From positions 1,144,685 to 1,208,684 of the forward strand of contig JALPQD010000403.1 in assembly GCA_023101885.1 (NCBI GenBank): a stretch of 64,000 bases of DNA, written 5' to 3'. Below are positions 31,868 to 42,766 of this stretch, piece after piece; position 1 is the first letter of the stretch; every line of letters starts with the position of its first letter. The translations under genes and the position numbers were made by a program. The stretch comes from Typhlomys cinereus. Taxonomy: Eukaryota; Chordata; Mammalia; Rodentia; Platacanthomyidae. The notes under the pieces are model-generated. The model worked only from the letters and a program-made list of their open reading frames with translations. It made no database searches and was not told where the DNA came from.

Positions 31868-32300
31868 GAAACAATGGTGAGATGGCTTGGTGGGTAAACT
31901 GCTAGCTGTACAACTATGAGGATCGAGTTTCATGCTTAAAATCTATGTGAAATCTATGACAGGCGCAGTGCCCGCTGTCATCTCAGCACTGATGAGGCTG
32001 AGAAAGGCGCAGTGCCCGCTGTCATCTCAGCACTGATGAGGCTGAGACACGTTACCTGGGCCTTGCTGATCAGCCAGATAGCAAAACAGGAAATTTGAGG
32101 TTCGTTGAGAGATGATTCTTCAAAATAAATAAGGTGTGCAATACCCAGTGAAGACACCCGACACTGACCTCTGGTCCACATAATACATGTGCACCCATCT
32201 TTATGAGCACCCACACATGTAATATGCAAACACAATACAACACACACTCAGAGGCACACACACACACACGTAAATGCACACACTACAAATATTTGTAATG
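31868..32300 (+). mobile_element. B4-like SINE with internal duplication
   Basis: Head ATGGTGAGATGGCTTGGTGG, a B4-like middle (CATCTCAGCACTGATGAGG, TGGGCCTTGCTGATCAGCC) and 3' part GACACTGACCTCTGGTCC with CA-rich end. A 44-bp segment in its middle is duplicated in tandem (listed next). Confidence 0.65.
31961..32047. repeat. 44-bp tandem duplication inside a SINE
   Basis: The segment 31961-32003 recurs at 32005-32047 with a 44-bp period and no mismatch over 43 bases. The identity contrasts with the divergence of the surrounding SINE, so the duplication is much younger than the insertion. Confidence 0.95.
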
Positions 32301-32309
32301 CCACACTCC

Positions 32310-32735
32310 CATGGTTAGGCACAGGTGTCAAATTGATAGTTGAGGGTTTGAGATCTGGGCACATTTGTGGAGAATTAGTGGTTGGGTTAAGCCCAGAGCA
32401 AACCTGCAGGAGATTATCTAGCTGATGGGGAAGGCCCAGCCCATGGTGGGTGGGACTAGTCCCTGAACAGGTGAATAAAATACTGAGAGCTGTTTAAGGA
32501 AGTCAGCATCCTTCTGTACACTTGGCCAAAGATGCTGGTCTGGCAAGTAAGGATCATCCCTCTCTCAGCCATTGTGTAGAGATAGTGTGACCAGTTCCCT
32601 CGGCCCTGGTGTTGTGTGTGTGCTCTCCCGTCAAGCTGGACTGAGAACTGTAACCAATAATCATAAGAGAATAAGCCCCTTGTTCCCTTGAGCCATTTGA
32701 TGGTCATTTATCAGCAACCATGCAGGCGAACTACA
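32310..32735 (+). mobile_element. MaLR LTR, ORR1-like
   Basis: Contains AGGTGTCAAATTGATAGTTG, GGGAAGGCCCAGCCCATGG, AAGAGAATAAGCCCCTTG and TCATTTATCAGCAACCATGC. It is a close relative of the LTRs at 17953 and 28490. The minus frame of 83 codons over it is incidental. Confidence 0.75.
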
Positions 32736-33260
32736 ACACGCACTTACAAGAAATTTTCACCATTTTCAAATGTTCTTTCTCAAGTTATTACAGAGTCATG
32801 TGCTCATAAGATATTATCCTACCATTGGGGAAAACTGGATTCTGAGATGCTTAATCTGTGTTGTTTGCTCTCACCGTGCATCTGAATATGTATCAGTCCC
32901 CTCGTTCCTCTGGGTAGAGATCCCCACCTTTCCTCCCAAGTATTGCTAAAGAAAGTAAGTTCTTGTAATTTTTATGTAAAGATGTTACCATTACTAGCTA
33001 CGATTAAATGTAATTTTAAATTTTAAAATTTTAAATGCCACAATGGTAACTTTAAAGGAATGTGCGTGACACCATCTGGAAAACAGAGCGTTTGTTCAGT
33101 AGAATTTTGAAAATGAGGAAAAATATCATGCAGTTGAGGACTGAGGACTGAACCTGTATGTCATACTGACACTCTAATTTGCAACATATTCTAGCTTTAT
33201 TTCATATTTCCTACCTTTTTCACATTTCCATATGAGGAATATTTTCTAAGATACTTTCCT
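32736..33260. other. AT-rich non-coding DNA, nothing recognised
   Basis: No repeat family or gene recognised. A short AT-rich palindrome, TTTTAAATTTTAAAATTTTAAA, occurs near 33014 (described here, not claimed as functional). Confidence 0.35.
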
Positions 33261-33261
33261 T

Positions 33262-33560
33262 TTAAAAAATTGTATTTTATTATTAAATAAAATTAGCAAG
33301 CACAATGAGTAGGTATCTCTAACCCCCTCCTTCCCTACTCTTTACCTCTCTCTATCTTTCTTCCCTTCCTTCGTGGATCTAACCCATCCCTTCCCGCCCT
33401 CCTGTCTTCTACAGGTCCCGGGTTTCCCTCTGGATCATCTGTTCTAGTGGAGGTTCAGGCATCTGTGGCAACATGGCATAAATGCTTAAGTGATCTAAAT
33501 TTCCCAAGCAATTCCCAAAGCAAACCAGCTTAGGGATGGGGTTATACGCCATTCAGTGGC
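33262..33560 (-). mobile_element. Possible antisense L1 3' UTR
   Basis: A T-rich start (AAAAAATTGTATTTTATTAT) passes into a pyrimidine-rich tract (CCCTCCTTCCCTACTCTTTA) and GGGTTTCCCTCTGGATCATC. This is the mirror arrangement of the L1 3' UTR polypurine end seen elsewhere in the window. The match is loose. Confidence 0.4.
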
Positions 33561-33699
33561 AGACCACCTGCTTGGCATACTCCTGAGCATGGTGGAGGAA
33601 AATCTTCATGAAATGAGAGAGAATTTCTGATTGTCTATCTCACTGTAACCTAGCTACACAAACAGTGAGCTTCTTCTACTGACTTCAGAACATCACTCA

Positions 33700-34130
33700 T
33701 GCTAGTTAGACAACAGGTGTCAACTTGACTGACAATTGAAGGCTGAGCCGTGGGCACATTTGTGAAGAATTGACAGTTGAGGGAAGCCCTGAGCAAGCCT
33801 GCAGATTACTTAACTGATGTGGGAGGACCCGCCCCTGCCCATGGTGAGGGGACCTTTCCCTGGGGAGAAGAATAAGATGGAAGAAGCTGGTTCAATAAAC
33901 TAATATTCTTCAGTATACTCTGGTAGACTTCCTGTCTGGTGAGTGAAGTTTGCCTTTCTCCAGAAATCCTTATAGATATGGTGTAGCCAGTTCCCTGGGC
34001 TCCTGGTATTGGTATGAGTTCTCCTGCAAAGCAGGATTGTAAACAAAAATCACCATTAAGGGAAAACAAACTTGTTCCCCTAAGCTGTTTGGTTGTAAAG
34101 TTATCAGCAACATGCAGATTAATTATATAA
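33700..34130 (+). mobile_element. MaLR LTR, ORR1-like
   Basis: GGTGTCAACTTGACTGACAA, GGGAGGACCCGCCCCTGCCC, TTAAGGGAAAACAAACTTGT and AAAGTTATCAGCAACATGCA mark the LTR from 5' to 3'. It is a solo LTR. Confidence 0.75.
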
Positions 34131-35088
34131 TAGGTTTTGCCAGTTCTGAAACTCACCCCAAGCTGCAGTCCACCTTAGCAAACGAAACCCTTCGGCCACA
34201 CCAGTCTGGTCATTTCTGCCATTTCCAAACTTAGCTTCTGCGAGTGCATCCTTGCTAGGACATGAGTCCCCTCTGGAATCCCAGCTGCAATGGTAACACA
34301 GAGAAGACTGGAAGATGAGTTGAGCAAATAGGTCCTGTACACACCGGCTTTTTGAATGGCTCTGATTAGCTGCATGGAAATGCGATTTGATGACAACACA
34401 GGAAATTCTGAAAAATAAAATTCATCCCAAAAAGCTGTAACAAAAATCACACAAATTGGCTAAGTTAGCTTTCATGAAAGTAGGTACTTAGACTCTGTCA
34501 GGAAAAGGTCAGCCTTCAGTTCTATCTCAGCTATCCACTGGGCACTAGACAGAAGCCACAACTGCTCAGAAAATCCTGCTGGAACACACCAGCTCTAATT
34601 TGGAAAGACAGTACATAATTTATCAATTTATATAATCCCAGTGAGATACAAAATTATTGCTAGTTACTATTAGTAATATTATCCTTTATTATATCAGTAT
34701 TACTGATAATATTAGTACATAGTATTAGTATTATTATTCTGCAAATTCCATTCATTACATAATTTCCCAGGAAGCAGTCATAAAATTAGTCTAGATGAAA
34801 AAGGGAAATAAAAGCTAAGCTTCTAAAAATAAGACTTTCAGTGTCCCCAAATCCAGCCATGACTTGGCCCTAAACTATGCTTGTAGAAGTCTAAGGCCCA
34901 CCGCCTGCTGTGCCGCCCATTCAGAAATGATTTGCAGCTGATGAATTTCTCTTTAGCTAGATATCTTGATCTACAGAGAATATGTCCTCATGTGCTGCAC
35001 ATCTCCCACATGTTGTCTTTAACTTCACTTACCACCTACTATGCACCCCTAGACAATGAGTGAATAAAATCAAGTGCCAGGCATTCTA
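34131..35088. other. Non-coding DNA with an AT-rich TAGTAT/TAATAT patch
   Basis: No gene recognised. At about 34655-34740 repeated TTAGTA, TAATATTA and AGTATTA words form imperfect inverted repeats. Confidence 0.4.
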
Positions 35089-35089
35089 G

Positions 35090-35232
35090 CGCCTGAGAAA
35101 GTATGCCTTTCTGTCAGCTCTTTGTGTGCGTTTGGTGTAGCCATTTCTCTCTGTGCCGAGATTGGTATAAACTCTCCTGCCACGCTGATGAAGTGTAACC
35201 AAGAATCATCAGCATTTCTGTCCATGTCAACA
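35090..35232 (+). mobile_element. MaLR LTR 3' fragment
   Basis: Only the 3' part of the ORR1-like LTR is present: GTGTAGCCATTTCTCTCTG, GGTATAAACTCTCCTGCCAC, GTGTAACCAAGAATCATCAG. Confidence 0.6.
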
Positions 35233-35329
35233 TAAACTCATGTACTACTTTATGGAATGGATAGACGAGGACTTGCTGCCCAGTATCTCTTTCTAAGACA
35301 AACTTGCATTTTTGTGGATAAGATGCTCT

Positions 35330-35870
35330 CTGTATGCTGTGAACTGCTCAGTCCTAAACAGGGCATCAAAATTACCGTAATCTCAAGACTCAGGGAACCT
35401 TGCAGAGTAAGGGATGGCAAGAACGTAAGAGCCTGGGGCAAGGAAGGGTCCTTAGTATCCTCTGCTCATGACAGGGATGCTATACCCAAAACCTCGCTGC
35501 AGCAATGTCTACTTCCACAGGATCTGCACGAGATATGGCCTATCGATATTCCACCATGGAAAGGGAAAGATGTCAAGAGACACTCCGACTCCCTGAGAGA
35601 ATAGTGGAGATTAATGCGAGACAGGAGACGGCGGAGCTTCTTTACTCAATGATTTACTTACTGATAAGTCATCCGTATCTCAGCAAATACTCAGGCACTC
35701 ACTAATACAAGCATCCCAGATGAAACCCAGTATGTGTGTTGGATTGAGAGAGAAAGGGAGAGAAAGAGAGTGAGAGAGAGAGAGAGGAGAGAGAAGTAGG
35801 AGGTAGACTGTCTAGAAAGGAGAACATATAGAGTGAGAAAAGAAGGGGATAAAATTGAGTATTAAGGGGT
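35330..35870 (+). mobile_element. L1 3' UTR, second lineage, with GA expansion
   Basis: Shared blocks with 25790 and 43200: CCTAAACAGGGCATCAAAAT, CTCATGACAGGGATGC, CCACAGGATCTGCACGAG, ATTCCACCATGGAAAGGG. A GA-rich tract at about 35745-35800 takes the place of the normal polypurine tail. Confidence 0.7.
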
Positions 35871-36030
35871 GATATAACATAAAGTTTGTATTTGCATAAA
35901 AAAGTGCCAAAGAATTTTTAACTTTTTCAAAAGATGGTCTCTATACAAATAACACTGAGTTGAATGATATAGAATAGCCACATAGGGGGAAATTTTCCTG
36001 TCAGCATGTAAATGCATACTTTTAAGCAGT

Positions 36031-36032
<2 letters not shown>

Positions 36033-36067
<35 letters not shown>

Positions 36068-36320
36068 GTGTGTGTGTGTGTGTGTGAAGGACCACTGTGT
36101 GTCCTTGTGGAGGCCCAAGGATGACTTTGGGAGTCATATTAGATTGTTCTACCTCCTTCTTGTTTTGCTCTGGGATTTCCCAGGCCCCACCCACCATGGC
36201 AGGAAGTGCAGGCCACTGCCATTTACACCTGGTGTTTTTACATGGGAATCTGGGATCCGAACTCAGGACCTTCTGCTTTCAGGCAGAGTCTTAATCTCTG
36301 AGCCATCTCTCCAGCCCCCA
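36033..36320 (-). mobile_element. B2-superfamily SINE, antisense
   Basis: Starts on the plus strand with the reversed tail, (GT)n at about 36034-36087, then the reversed body, and ends with the reversed head (GAGCCATCTCTCCAGCCCC at about 36300-36318). The B-box complement GGATCCGAACTCAGGACC is intact. The 111-codon frame across it is incidental. Confidence 0.85.
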
Positions 36321-36464
36321 ACAGAGCCAGAGACATCCATGACTGTTTCAGTGTTTCAGTGCCAGACTCTGTGATTCAACATGAACAGCCAGGTTCTAGT
36401 TGTGCACTCGGCCAGTTGCATAAAGACGCCAATCTGCCGACTGAGTGCAGAGAGTCTATGAGCA

Positions 36465-36815
36465 GACCTGTGAAGGATTAATAATTAAAGCAAACCCTGA
36501 ACAAGACAAGGAGCTTGTCTAATCAATGTTGGAAGACCCGACCCATAGCGGGTGGTATTATTCCCTGGGCAGGTAGAAAAGATGGAGAGAGCTAGCTCAG
36601 TATTACGGTAGGCTTTGGCATACAGGCATTCAGGCATACTGCCAAAAAGGAAAGTACACCTTTCTCTCAGCAATTCCTACGAATATGAAGTGACTCTCGC
36701 TCCTGATGTGGGTGTGAACTCTCCTGTCAGGTCGATGACTATAACCAAGAATCATACACAAGCATGAACCCCTTGCTGCTGAGTCCTGGTTCCCTCAGCA
36801 ATGGGAAGACAGAGC
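36465..36815 (+). mobile_element. MaLR LTR, ORR1-like, 5' incomplete
   Basis: GAAGACCCGACCCATAGCGG, GGTGTGAACTCTCCTGTCAG and TATAACCAAGAATCATACAC follow the ORR1-like order. The 5' SAACTTGAC-type start is missing or unrecognisable. Confidence 0.65.
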
Positions 36816-37315
36816 TAACACACGCAGCAAGGAGGATCGCCTTAGCTCAGTGTTTAGCAGTTGGGAAATTGTTTTCATTTGATGAAGACGAGAGTGAATG
36901 ACACAGGCCCGCTGTCATCAGGCACTGCAGAACCCCGCCCCCTCCATGAGCCTTCAGAAGGGTGCAGACATTGCCCGGGGCCTTCCAACCAGGATGGCAT
37001 CCACAGGTTTGCTTATTACAGTGTTGCTGAAAGAAGCCTCCACAGCCAGCTTATGATCATTGGCGAGACAACAGCGATGGGCTCTGTTCTGCGGTAGGAC
37101 CCAAAACCTGCCCTGACCCAGATGGAACCTGCTCACATCTGGGCTTCAGGAGCTGGCACCCCACAGATGTGCCTGGAATCCACCACGCCTACCTTTTATT
37201 TCTAACAGTAGCCCTTGCAGTTGGTGGTTTTGTCCCTGCTTTGGAACGCTAGCGTGGATCTCTCGAGTAGGCAGCCCTTTCCCCTCTCGCTCTGCTAAAG
37301 AGAGAAGGATGTGTC
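36816..37315. other. Non-coding DNA, nothing recognised
   Basis: About 500 bases without a recognised repeat or gene. Confidence 0.4.
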
Positions 37316-37317
37316 AG

Positions 37318-37745
37318 AGTTAGACACTGGGATCAACTTGGTAACCAAAGGTTCCTGAGCTCTGGGCACAGTCATGAGAAATTAGTTGCATTAAGCCAGA
37401 CCAAGCCTGGAGGAGATGGTCTAATTGATGAGGAAGATCCAACCCATGGTGTGTGGAACTAGTCCCTAGACAAGTGAATAACATGGGGGGAACTGGTTGA
37501 GGAGGTTGATTCCTTCTGTATGCTTGGCCAGACATTCTGGTCTGGCCAGTGAGGATTGTTCATCTCAGCATCCTGTGGATTTGGTATGTCCACTTCCTTC
37601 AGGCCCTGGTGTTGGTATGAGCTCTCCTGCCAAGCTGGATGAGGAACTGTAACTAGACAATCGTAAGCCAGAATAAAACCGTCTTTTCCCTTAAGACTTT
37701 TAGTCATTAATTTATCAGCAACAATGCAGAGTCACTGCTGCAATA
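37318..37745 (+). mobile_element. MaLR LTR, ORR1-like
   Basis: GGGATCAACTTGGTAACCAA, GAGGAAGATCCAACCCATGG, GGTATGAGCTCTCCTGCCAA, CAGAATAAAACCGTC and TTATCAGCAACAATGCAG lie in order. It is a solo LTR. Confidence 0.75.
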
Positions 37746-38425
37746 TGTTTACTGTCAGTTATCTCCGCTCATAAGCCCATATACATGTCCTTTCTCCCCC
37801 TATATCTTTGGGCCTCCTCTTCCTCCTTCACTGTTTTGAAAACAATGGACTTGAATCAGATTTTGAGAGTGCATTGGAAAGCATCTTTCCTTCAGCAGTA
37901 AGCAAATAGCAACAAAGAAATGCTCTAAATAATCTCTCAGCTGGGTATATAAAAAGGAGACAACATACTTTTACAGTTAAATGCAAAACACAGGGTCTCT
38001 GTAAAATTTCATTCTTTGAACTTCCTGATATTGTGTAATTGTCTATTGACAATTGTCATCATGAAATTACCCCCAAATAAGATAAATCAACTAGCATATG
38101 AATAAAAAATTCAAGTGTTTTTTAAAAAGTCTGGCTCTTAATGTTTTCTATCAGTTTCTATTATCTTTCTTACTATGTTTCTTGTTATGACTCTATTCTC
38201 AAATGTCAGCAGATATCAAATCACAAATACTGGCATATGGTCAAAAATCTGGGATATATCCCCTTTGGATAAATAAAAAGAGAAATGTTTTCTCTATAAA
38301 GATTACAAACCATAGGGTCGGAGAGGTGGTATAGTATTTAAAGCATTTGTTATGGAAGCAAATGGACAGCACACATGCAAATAAAATAAATAAATAAATA
38401 AGTAAAAATATATTTAAAGAAGTAG
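37746..38425. other. AT-rich non-coding DNA; short SINE remnant near 38,315
   Basis: No gene recognised. GTCGGAGAGGTGGTATAGTA at about 38318 looks like a degraded tRNA-type SINE head. It is followed by (AAAT)n at about 38382-38401. Confidence 0.4.
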
Positions 38426-38429
38426 AAAA

Positions 38430-38687
38430 TTGGGGCTAAGGAGATGCCTTAAGGTTAAAGTCTTTGCCTCAACAACAAAAAAGAAAAAAGAAATCTGAGT
38501 TCAGATCCTCAGATCCCCAGATTCCACACAAAAATGAGGGAGGATATGATGGCAGCTTATACTTCTGGCCCTGGAAGACAGAGCTTGGGAAAACCCAGAG
38601 CAAAGCAATAAAGAGGTAGAGCAATCCAGAATGATTCTCAATGTCACCCTTTGGCCTCTATAGGCATATACACTCAAGTGCTCTCTT

Positions 38688-38740
<53 letters not shown>

Positions 38741-38745
38741 AACTA
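38430..38745 (+). mobile_element. B2-superfamily SINE with (CA)n tail
   Basis: Head GGGGCTAAGGAGATGCCTTA, B-box-like GAGTTCAGATCC, body with GAGCTTGGGAAAACCCAGAG and CAATCCAGAATGATTCTCAA, (CA)n at about 38691-38735. Diverged. Confidence 0.8.
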
Positions 38746-38892
38746 GAGAGTCAAAGGATCTGTGCAGGACTGTGTCACAAAACATATTTGCAAAATGGTG
38801 CAAGTTGAAATACAAGATTTATCACTTCTCTGTGAGACCTGTGAGATAGAGCATGAATAGAGCTTGAAATATTTTACTTATTCATTTATGAA

Positions 38893-39005
38893 TAACACAT
38901 ATATACACACACACATACACCCTTGTGGGCTTTCAGGAATCCAACTCAAGTCTGATTGTTTACAAGCAAGCGTCTTGCCACCTGAGCTATTTCACAAGCC
39001 CCCCA
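38893..39005 (-). mobile_element. Truncated tRNA-headed SINE, antisense
   Basis: The reversed order is visible: CA-rich run at 38900-38921, AGGAATCCAACTCAAGTC (B-box complement), CAAGCGTCTTGCCACCTGAG, then the reversed head CTATTTCACAAGCCCCCC. The body is missing. Confidence 0.55.
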
Positions 39006-39187
39006 AAATGAACCCATGTTTTGAGCTGCTCTTTAACTTCACTGGGTGAAGTAAAGGAATCATGAGGAATCATAGCTAACATATCAAAACCTTGTTACCA
39101 AAAAGAAAGGAGGGACGACCTTATAGAAAAAGGAGCAAAGTAACAGACACGAGCACATAAATGCTTTCTTTTTCCTTTTCATGTCCT

Positions 39188-39263
39188 TTGGCAGTTCTAG
39201 AGACTAAACCCAGGACCTCATGCATGCTGTGTTCAACCACTGAGCTACATCCCTGAGCCAAAC
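39188..39263 (-). mobile_element. ID SINE, antisense
   Basis: The reverse of the tRNA-Ala-derived ID core: CTAAACCCAGGACCTCATGC, then CATGCTGTGTTCAACCACTG, then AGCTACATCCCTGAGCC. The length of about 75 bases fits ID. Confidence 0.75.
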
Positions 39264-40055
39264 ATGCAATGGCTTCAAATACTAGAAAGAATTTTCAGAT
39301 TTTGTCCACAAAACATGTCAGCGCATCTGATCAAAGTATGTCTTTTCGTTGCAGATCTGTCTGGTAGCACAGCAGGCTTGAAGCTGGGTCCCTGGGTCTT
39401 AGCTCAAACGCCCTTCAGCAGTCACCACCAGCCAGGGTGTCTGCTTCCCCGCAGGTCTCTTATTCCGACAAGGTCCTGTGGAGGCAGCAAAAGGCAGAGC
39501 ATCTGGGGACATCTGAGCTCCACTCATTGTCCTTCCAGGTAAAGCCCCCCCCCAGTAGGTCTGGGGTCAGTTAAAGGCTTGGAGCTATTTTGGCCACATT
39601 CTTGACCTAAGAGACAGTCTTCCTGTTGACACTGCTTGGACATGGATTGTTTGGGTCTCTCCAGCAGGAGATCAGCTTGAGATCAAACACAGGAGATCCT
39701 CCAGCTGACACAAGAGCAGCCTGGGTGTTCCCCAGGAAGCCGGAGCCCCTGCGGGTGGAGGGTGGGAAAAGGGAGGGAGGCTCTTTCTCTGTGGCTCAGG
39801 GAAGCCCTGGTCCAAGAAAGGTCTACCTGCCCCGAGGCACACAAAACCAAGATCACTGCACCAGCAGCGGGAGGTCAGAACCTCCTGGGTCCCCGCAGAC
39901 AGTGAGGCGCCCTGCAAGGGCCCCCTGCGGGATAAGAAGGCCCACACTGTTACCTAGGAGCACAGCCTCACACAAGGCTGTGCAGGGCTGCAGGGACCAG
40001 CCGCTGTCTGTAGCCGATGCTTAAGAAGGCAGGATATACAGCAGCAAGGTCTTGG
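39264..40055. other. GC-rich non-repetitive DNA, no gene recognised
   Basis: About 800 bases of GC-rich sequence with scattered CpG sites, highest at about 39,730-39,940. Plus-strand frame 39626-40024 (132 codons) overlaps a minus frame of 91 codons and shows no recognised domain. Confidence 0.4.
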
Positions 40056-40057
40056 AA

Positions 40058-40395
40058 GGTCTGGCCTACTGTTTCTGTTTCATAGCGATAAATACCTGAC
40101 GCAGCCGCTGAAGCAAAGAACGATATTTTATTCAGCTCACAACTACAAGTTTCAGTCCAGGAGCTGCAAGAACCACCCATGCCACATTCAAAGCCAAAAG
40201 CAGACGAAGAACCCATGCATGCCAGCCAGCTTGCCAGTGCTCAGCTCGCTTTCTGATACAGCTCAGAGAGAGGTGCCACCCACCACGGTCAGGTCTCCCC
40301 CCTAAACCACAGCAATCAAGACCTCCCACAGGCTTCCCCGGAAACTACCTAACAAGGTAATTCTTCATAAGTGTGCCCAGAGGCCGGCGTCAGTT
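40058..40395 (-). mobile_element. MaLR LTR, MT-like, antisense
   Basis: Plus-strand order ATAGCGATAAATACCTGACG, TTTATTCAGCTCACAACTAC, AGTGCTCAGCTCGCTTTCTG, AGGTGCCACCCACCACGGTC, AAGTGTGCCCAGAGGC is the reverse of the MT-type LTR. TTTATT at about 40129 is the polyadenylation-signal complement. Confidence 0.6.
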
Positions 40396-40514
40396 GAAAG
40401 CTGAAACTAACATCGTCCCTGGTCACTGCCAGACTCTCTACCCAGAAGATACCCAACAGGAAGAGATGCGGAGGAAGGAACCTAGGCATCCCCAATCAAA
40501 AGCACCTCTTCCTC

Positions 40515-40640
40515 AAAGGGAAAAAAGGAGGCGCACCTGGAGTCCTGGCACTGGGAAAACCAAGGCAGAAGGATCAGAAGTCCGAGCCCAGCCTGGGCTA
40601 TAGATCAAAACACTATCTCAGGAAAAAAAAAAAAAAAGAG
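40515..40640 (+). mobile_element. B1 SINE with A tail
   Basis: GGCGCACCTGGAGTCCTGGC, AAGGCAGAAGGATCAGAAGT, CCCAGCCTGGGCTATAGATC and CACTATCTCAGG precede a 15-base A run. This is the full B1 monomer order. Confidence 0.8.
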
Positions 40641-41084
40641 GGATGGAGGGAAAAAAATGGGGGAGTATCCCATTGCTAGGGGAGCTGAGTGGGCCCACCT
40701 GCCCAGCCCAGGAGTAAAGTGAGGGCTCCCAGGTGTGCCTGCCCCCACTGCAGAGCCCTTCTGGGGAGAATCAGCTTACCTAAGTGGGCAGGTGGGTGGG
40801 GGAAGAACAACCTGGTAGTCAGGTTCCTGGTGCTTCATGACATCCAGGAAGAGGGTCTGACTCAGAGACCCTGTATGCTCCACACCATATTCGGGTCCCA
40901 TGTTTCCAACACAGGGCTGGGAGAGTAGCTGCGATGTCTCAGTGAAGGTCTTGACATTTCCCAAAGAGCCAATGGTAATTACAGTGAAACCATGAAGTTG
41001 GATTTGGAGTTCAACTCTAGGTCCCTCGTGCTCTGCCTCTCAAAGAACAGACTTCCATGGTTTCCAAGCCTTTCACATCGAATC
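40641..41084. other. Non-repetitive DNA, nothing recognised
   Basis: Start of the repeat-free island. No gene recognised. Confidence 0.35.
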
Positions 41085-41345
41085 TTCGTTTGAATGCGGA
41101 CCACGGAACCCGGCATCCGCAGGCTCTTTCTCCACACGATTTGAAATCATCTAAGAGGCCTGGGAAGGCGGCCACGGCATCCGTCTCGGCTCTCGCAGTA
41201 AGGTCCAGCTCCGTGGCTCCGTGGCTCCGAGGCTGCAGGCCGTGTTGTGCCAGGAGCAAACAGCCTCCCGGGGACTGAATCTGGTTGAAGTTCCTGGCCA
41301 ACACGCCTGCTCCCGCCACAGACGACAAACTGTGAAGGACAATCT
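41085..41345. promoter_or_regulatory. CpG-rich patch (small CpG island candidate)
   Basis: About 20 CpG dinucleotides fall in ~260 bases, far denser than the flanks, with CTCCGTGGCTCCGTGGCTCC as an internal direct repeat at about 41208-41227. It overlaps no repeat that I recognise. Such patches can mark promoters or recently unmethylated DNA, but its length is near the lower limit for a CpG island and no exon is visible beside it. Confidence 0.35.
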
Positions 41346-41611
41346 GGCATGGCGTCCTTCTGCTGTACAATTAATGAAGAAAACCATATGCTTAAAAAAA
41401 AAATAAAAAACACACGATGATCTTTTTCCAAACTGAATGAACCTCTCCAACGGCCAAATAAGCCTCCACTGAGCCAGGGGCTAAATCAGCTTCATGGAAA
41501 GGTGAAAACTTAGAAGTTCAGAGAAATGCTCATTCCACATGTGTGTAAATGAAGATGACTTTTCACCTGGGTTTTACAGCCCGAAATGCTTCATGTTATT
41601 TTTTGTGGTCC

Positions 41612-42280
41612 TTACAGGAAACCAGAAGCAACGTAGAGTCGCGTACCTGGGTCCCATCCAGACCAATTAAACCAAGAACAGAGGGGAACTGGAAGGATCT
41701 GCTTATACCCCTCAGTGTTACTGATGACCTGTTTGTTCAAAACTGCTTCCCCTGGGCTTAGGTTATCATAAACGATCTTCCTGTCTGCAGTGCCAGGCAC
41801 GCCGCCAATTCTGCCATCAGAAGCCTGGTTGTCAAGACCATCGCTCCTCTGGATCCCCGCAAGCACATAGAAAAGATTCACTTTCTGCTCCCTAAATTGC
41901 ACCATTGGCACAAGCCAAAAGGATCAACACTCTGCAGGCGGGCAGAGGCAAGTCTGACAGGCAGAGGCACCGAAAGTCACATAGACCTGCACCCTCTGCC
42001 CCCCCATCAGCCTCCGGATGCACCTGGGATACGCATGTAAGTAATGACTTGTCAGAAAAGTAGATGGCCTAGTCCAACTGATGATCTGGTCAGTATCAAA
42101 CAAGAGAACCATGAGTTCGTTGGGACAAAGCTCTAGACTGGGCTCTGGCATCATTGTATATACACCGAGGAAGAGGGTAGGAGGCTGTTGTGAAGAGACT
42201 CTGGCTGGAAGTCCAGCATCACCTTTCACAGGACTGACTTCCCCAACCCGGGAGACGGGACCTTCTCCAACACAACCTTC
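41612..42280 (-). pseudogene. Possible broken coding frame, one internal stop
   Basis: On the minus strand one reading frame is open from 42280 to 41927 (118 codons), hits a single TGA at 41924-41926, and continues open to a stop at 41612 (about 103 codons). There is no frameshift between the halves. It lies in a repeat-free island next to the CpG-rich patch. I do not recognise the product and see no domain, signal peptide or transmembrane segment. A chance open run is quite possible in 128,000 codons of six-frame sequence. An old single-exon pseudogene is the alternative. Confidence 0.2.
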
Positions 42281-42398
42281 TCATAAGCAAAACAAGAGGA
42301 AATCCTCTCTGAAGCATTGTTGTCAGAATCAGCGTGAAAACCATGCCACAGATTCTAAAGCAATGCAAACATGCGGAGAATAACTGTGACCGTGCATT

Positions 42399-42657
42399 AA
42401 GAAGCATCAAGTGGGCTGCAGCGATGGCTCAGGGCTTAAGACTCTGCCTCACAAGCAGAACGACCTGAGTTCAGATCCCAGGTACCATGTGAATATGCCA
42501 GGCGGGAATACCAGTAGCTGGCACTTCTGACCCTGGTGGTGGGCAGAGCCTGGGAAATCCCAGAGTGAAGCAAAAAGGAAGTAGAAGCAATCAAGGATGA
42601 TCCCTTAAGTCACCCTTGGACCTCCACAGAGACACACAATGCTCTCTGATACACACC

Positions 42658-42709
<52 letters not shown>

Positions 42710-42766
42710 CACACAAATATAATAATAATGACAATAATAATAAAAAATTTAAAAGAAACATCAAGT
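42399..42766 (+). mobile_element. B2-superfamily SINE with TSD
   Basis: The element, about 42413-42752, lies between AAGAAGCATCAAGT (42399-42412) and AAGAAACATCAAGT (42753-42766), a 14-bp TSD with one mismatch. Head GGGCTGCAGCGATGGCTC, B-box-like GAGTTCAGATCC, (CA)n at about 42664-42707, then AATAATAA-rich tail. Confidence 0.85.
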
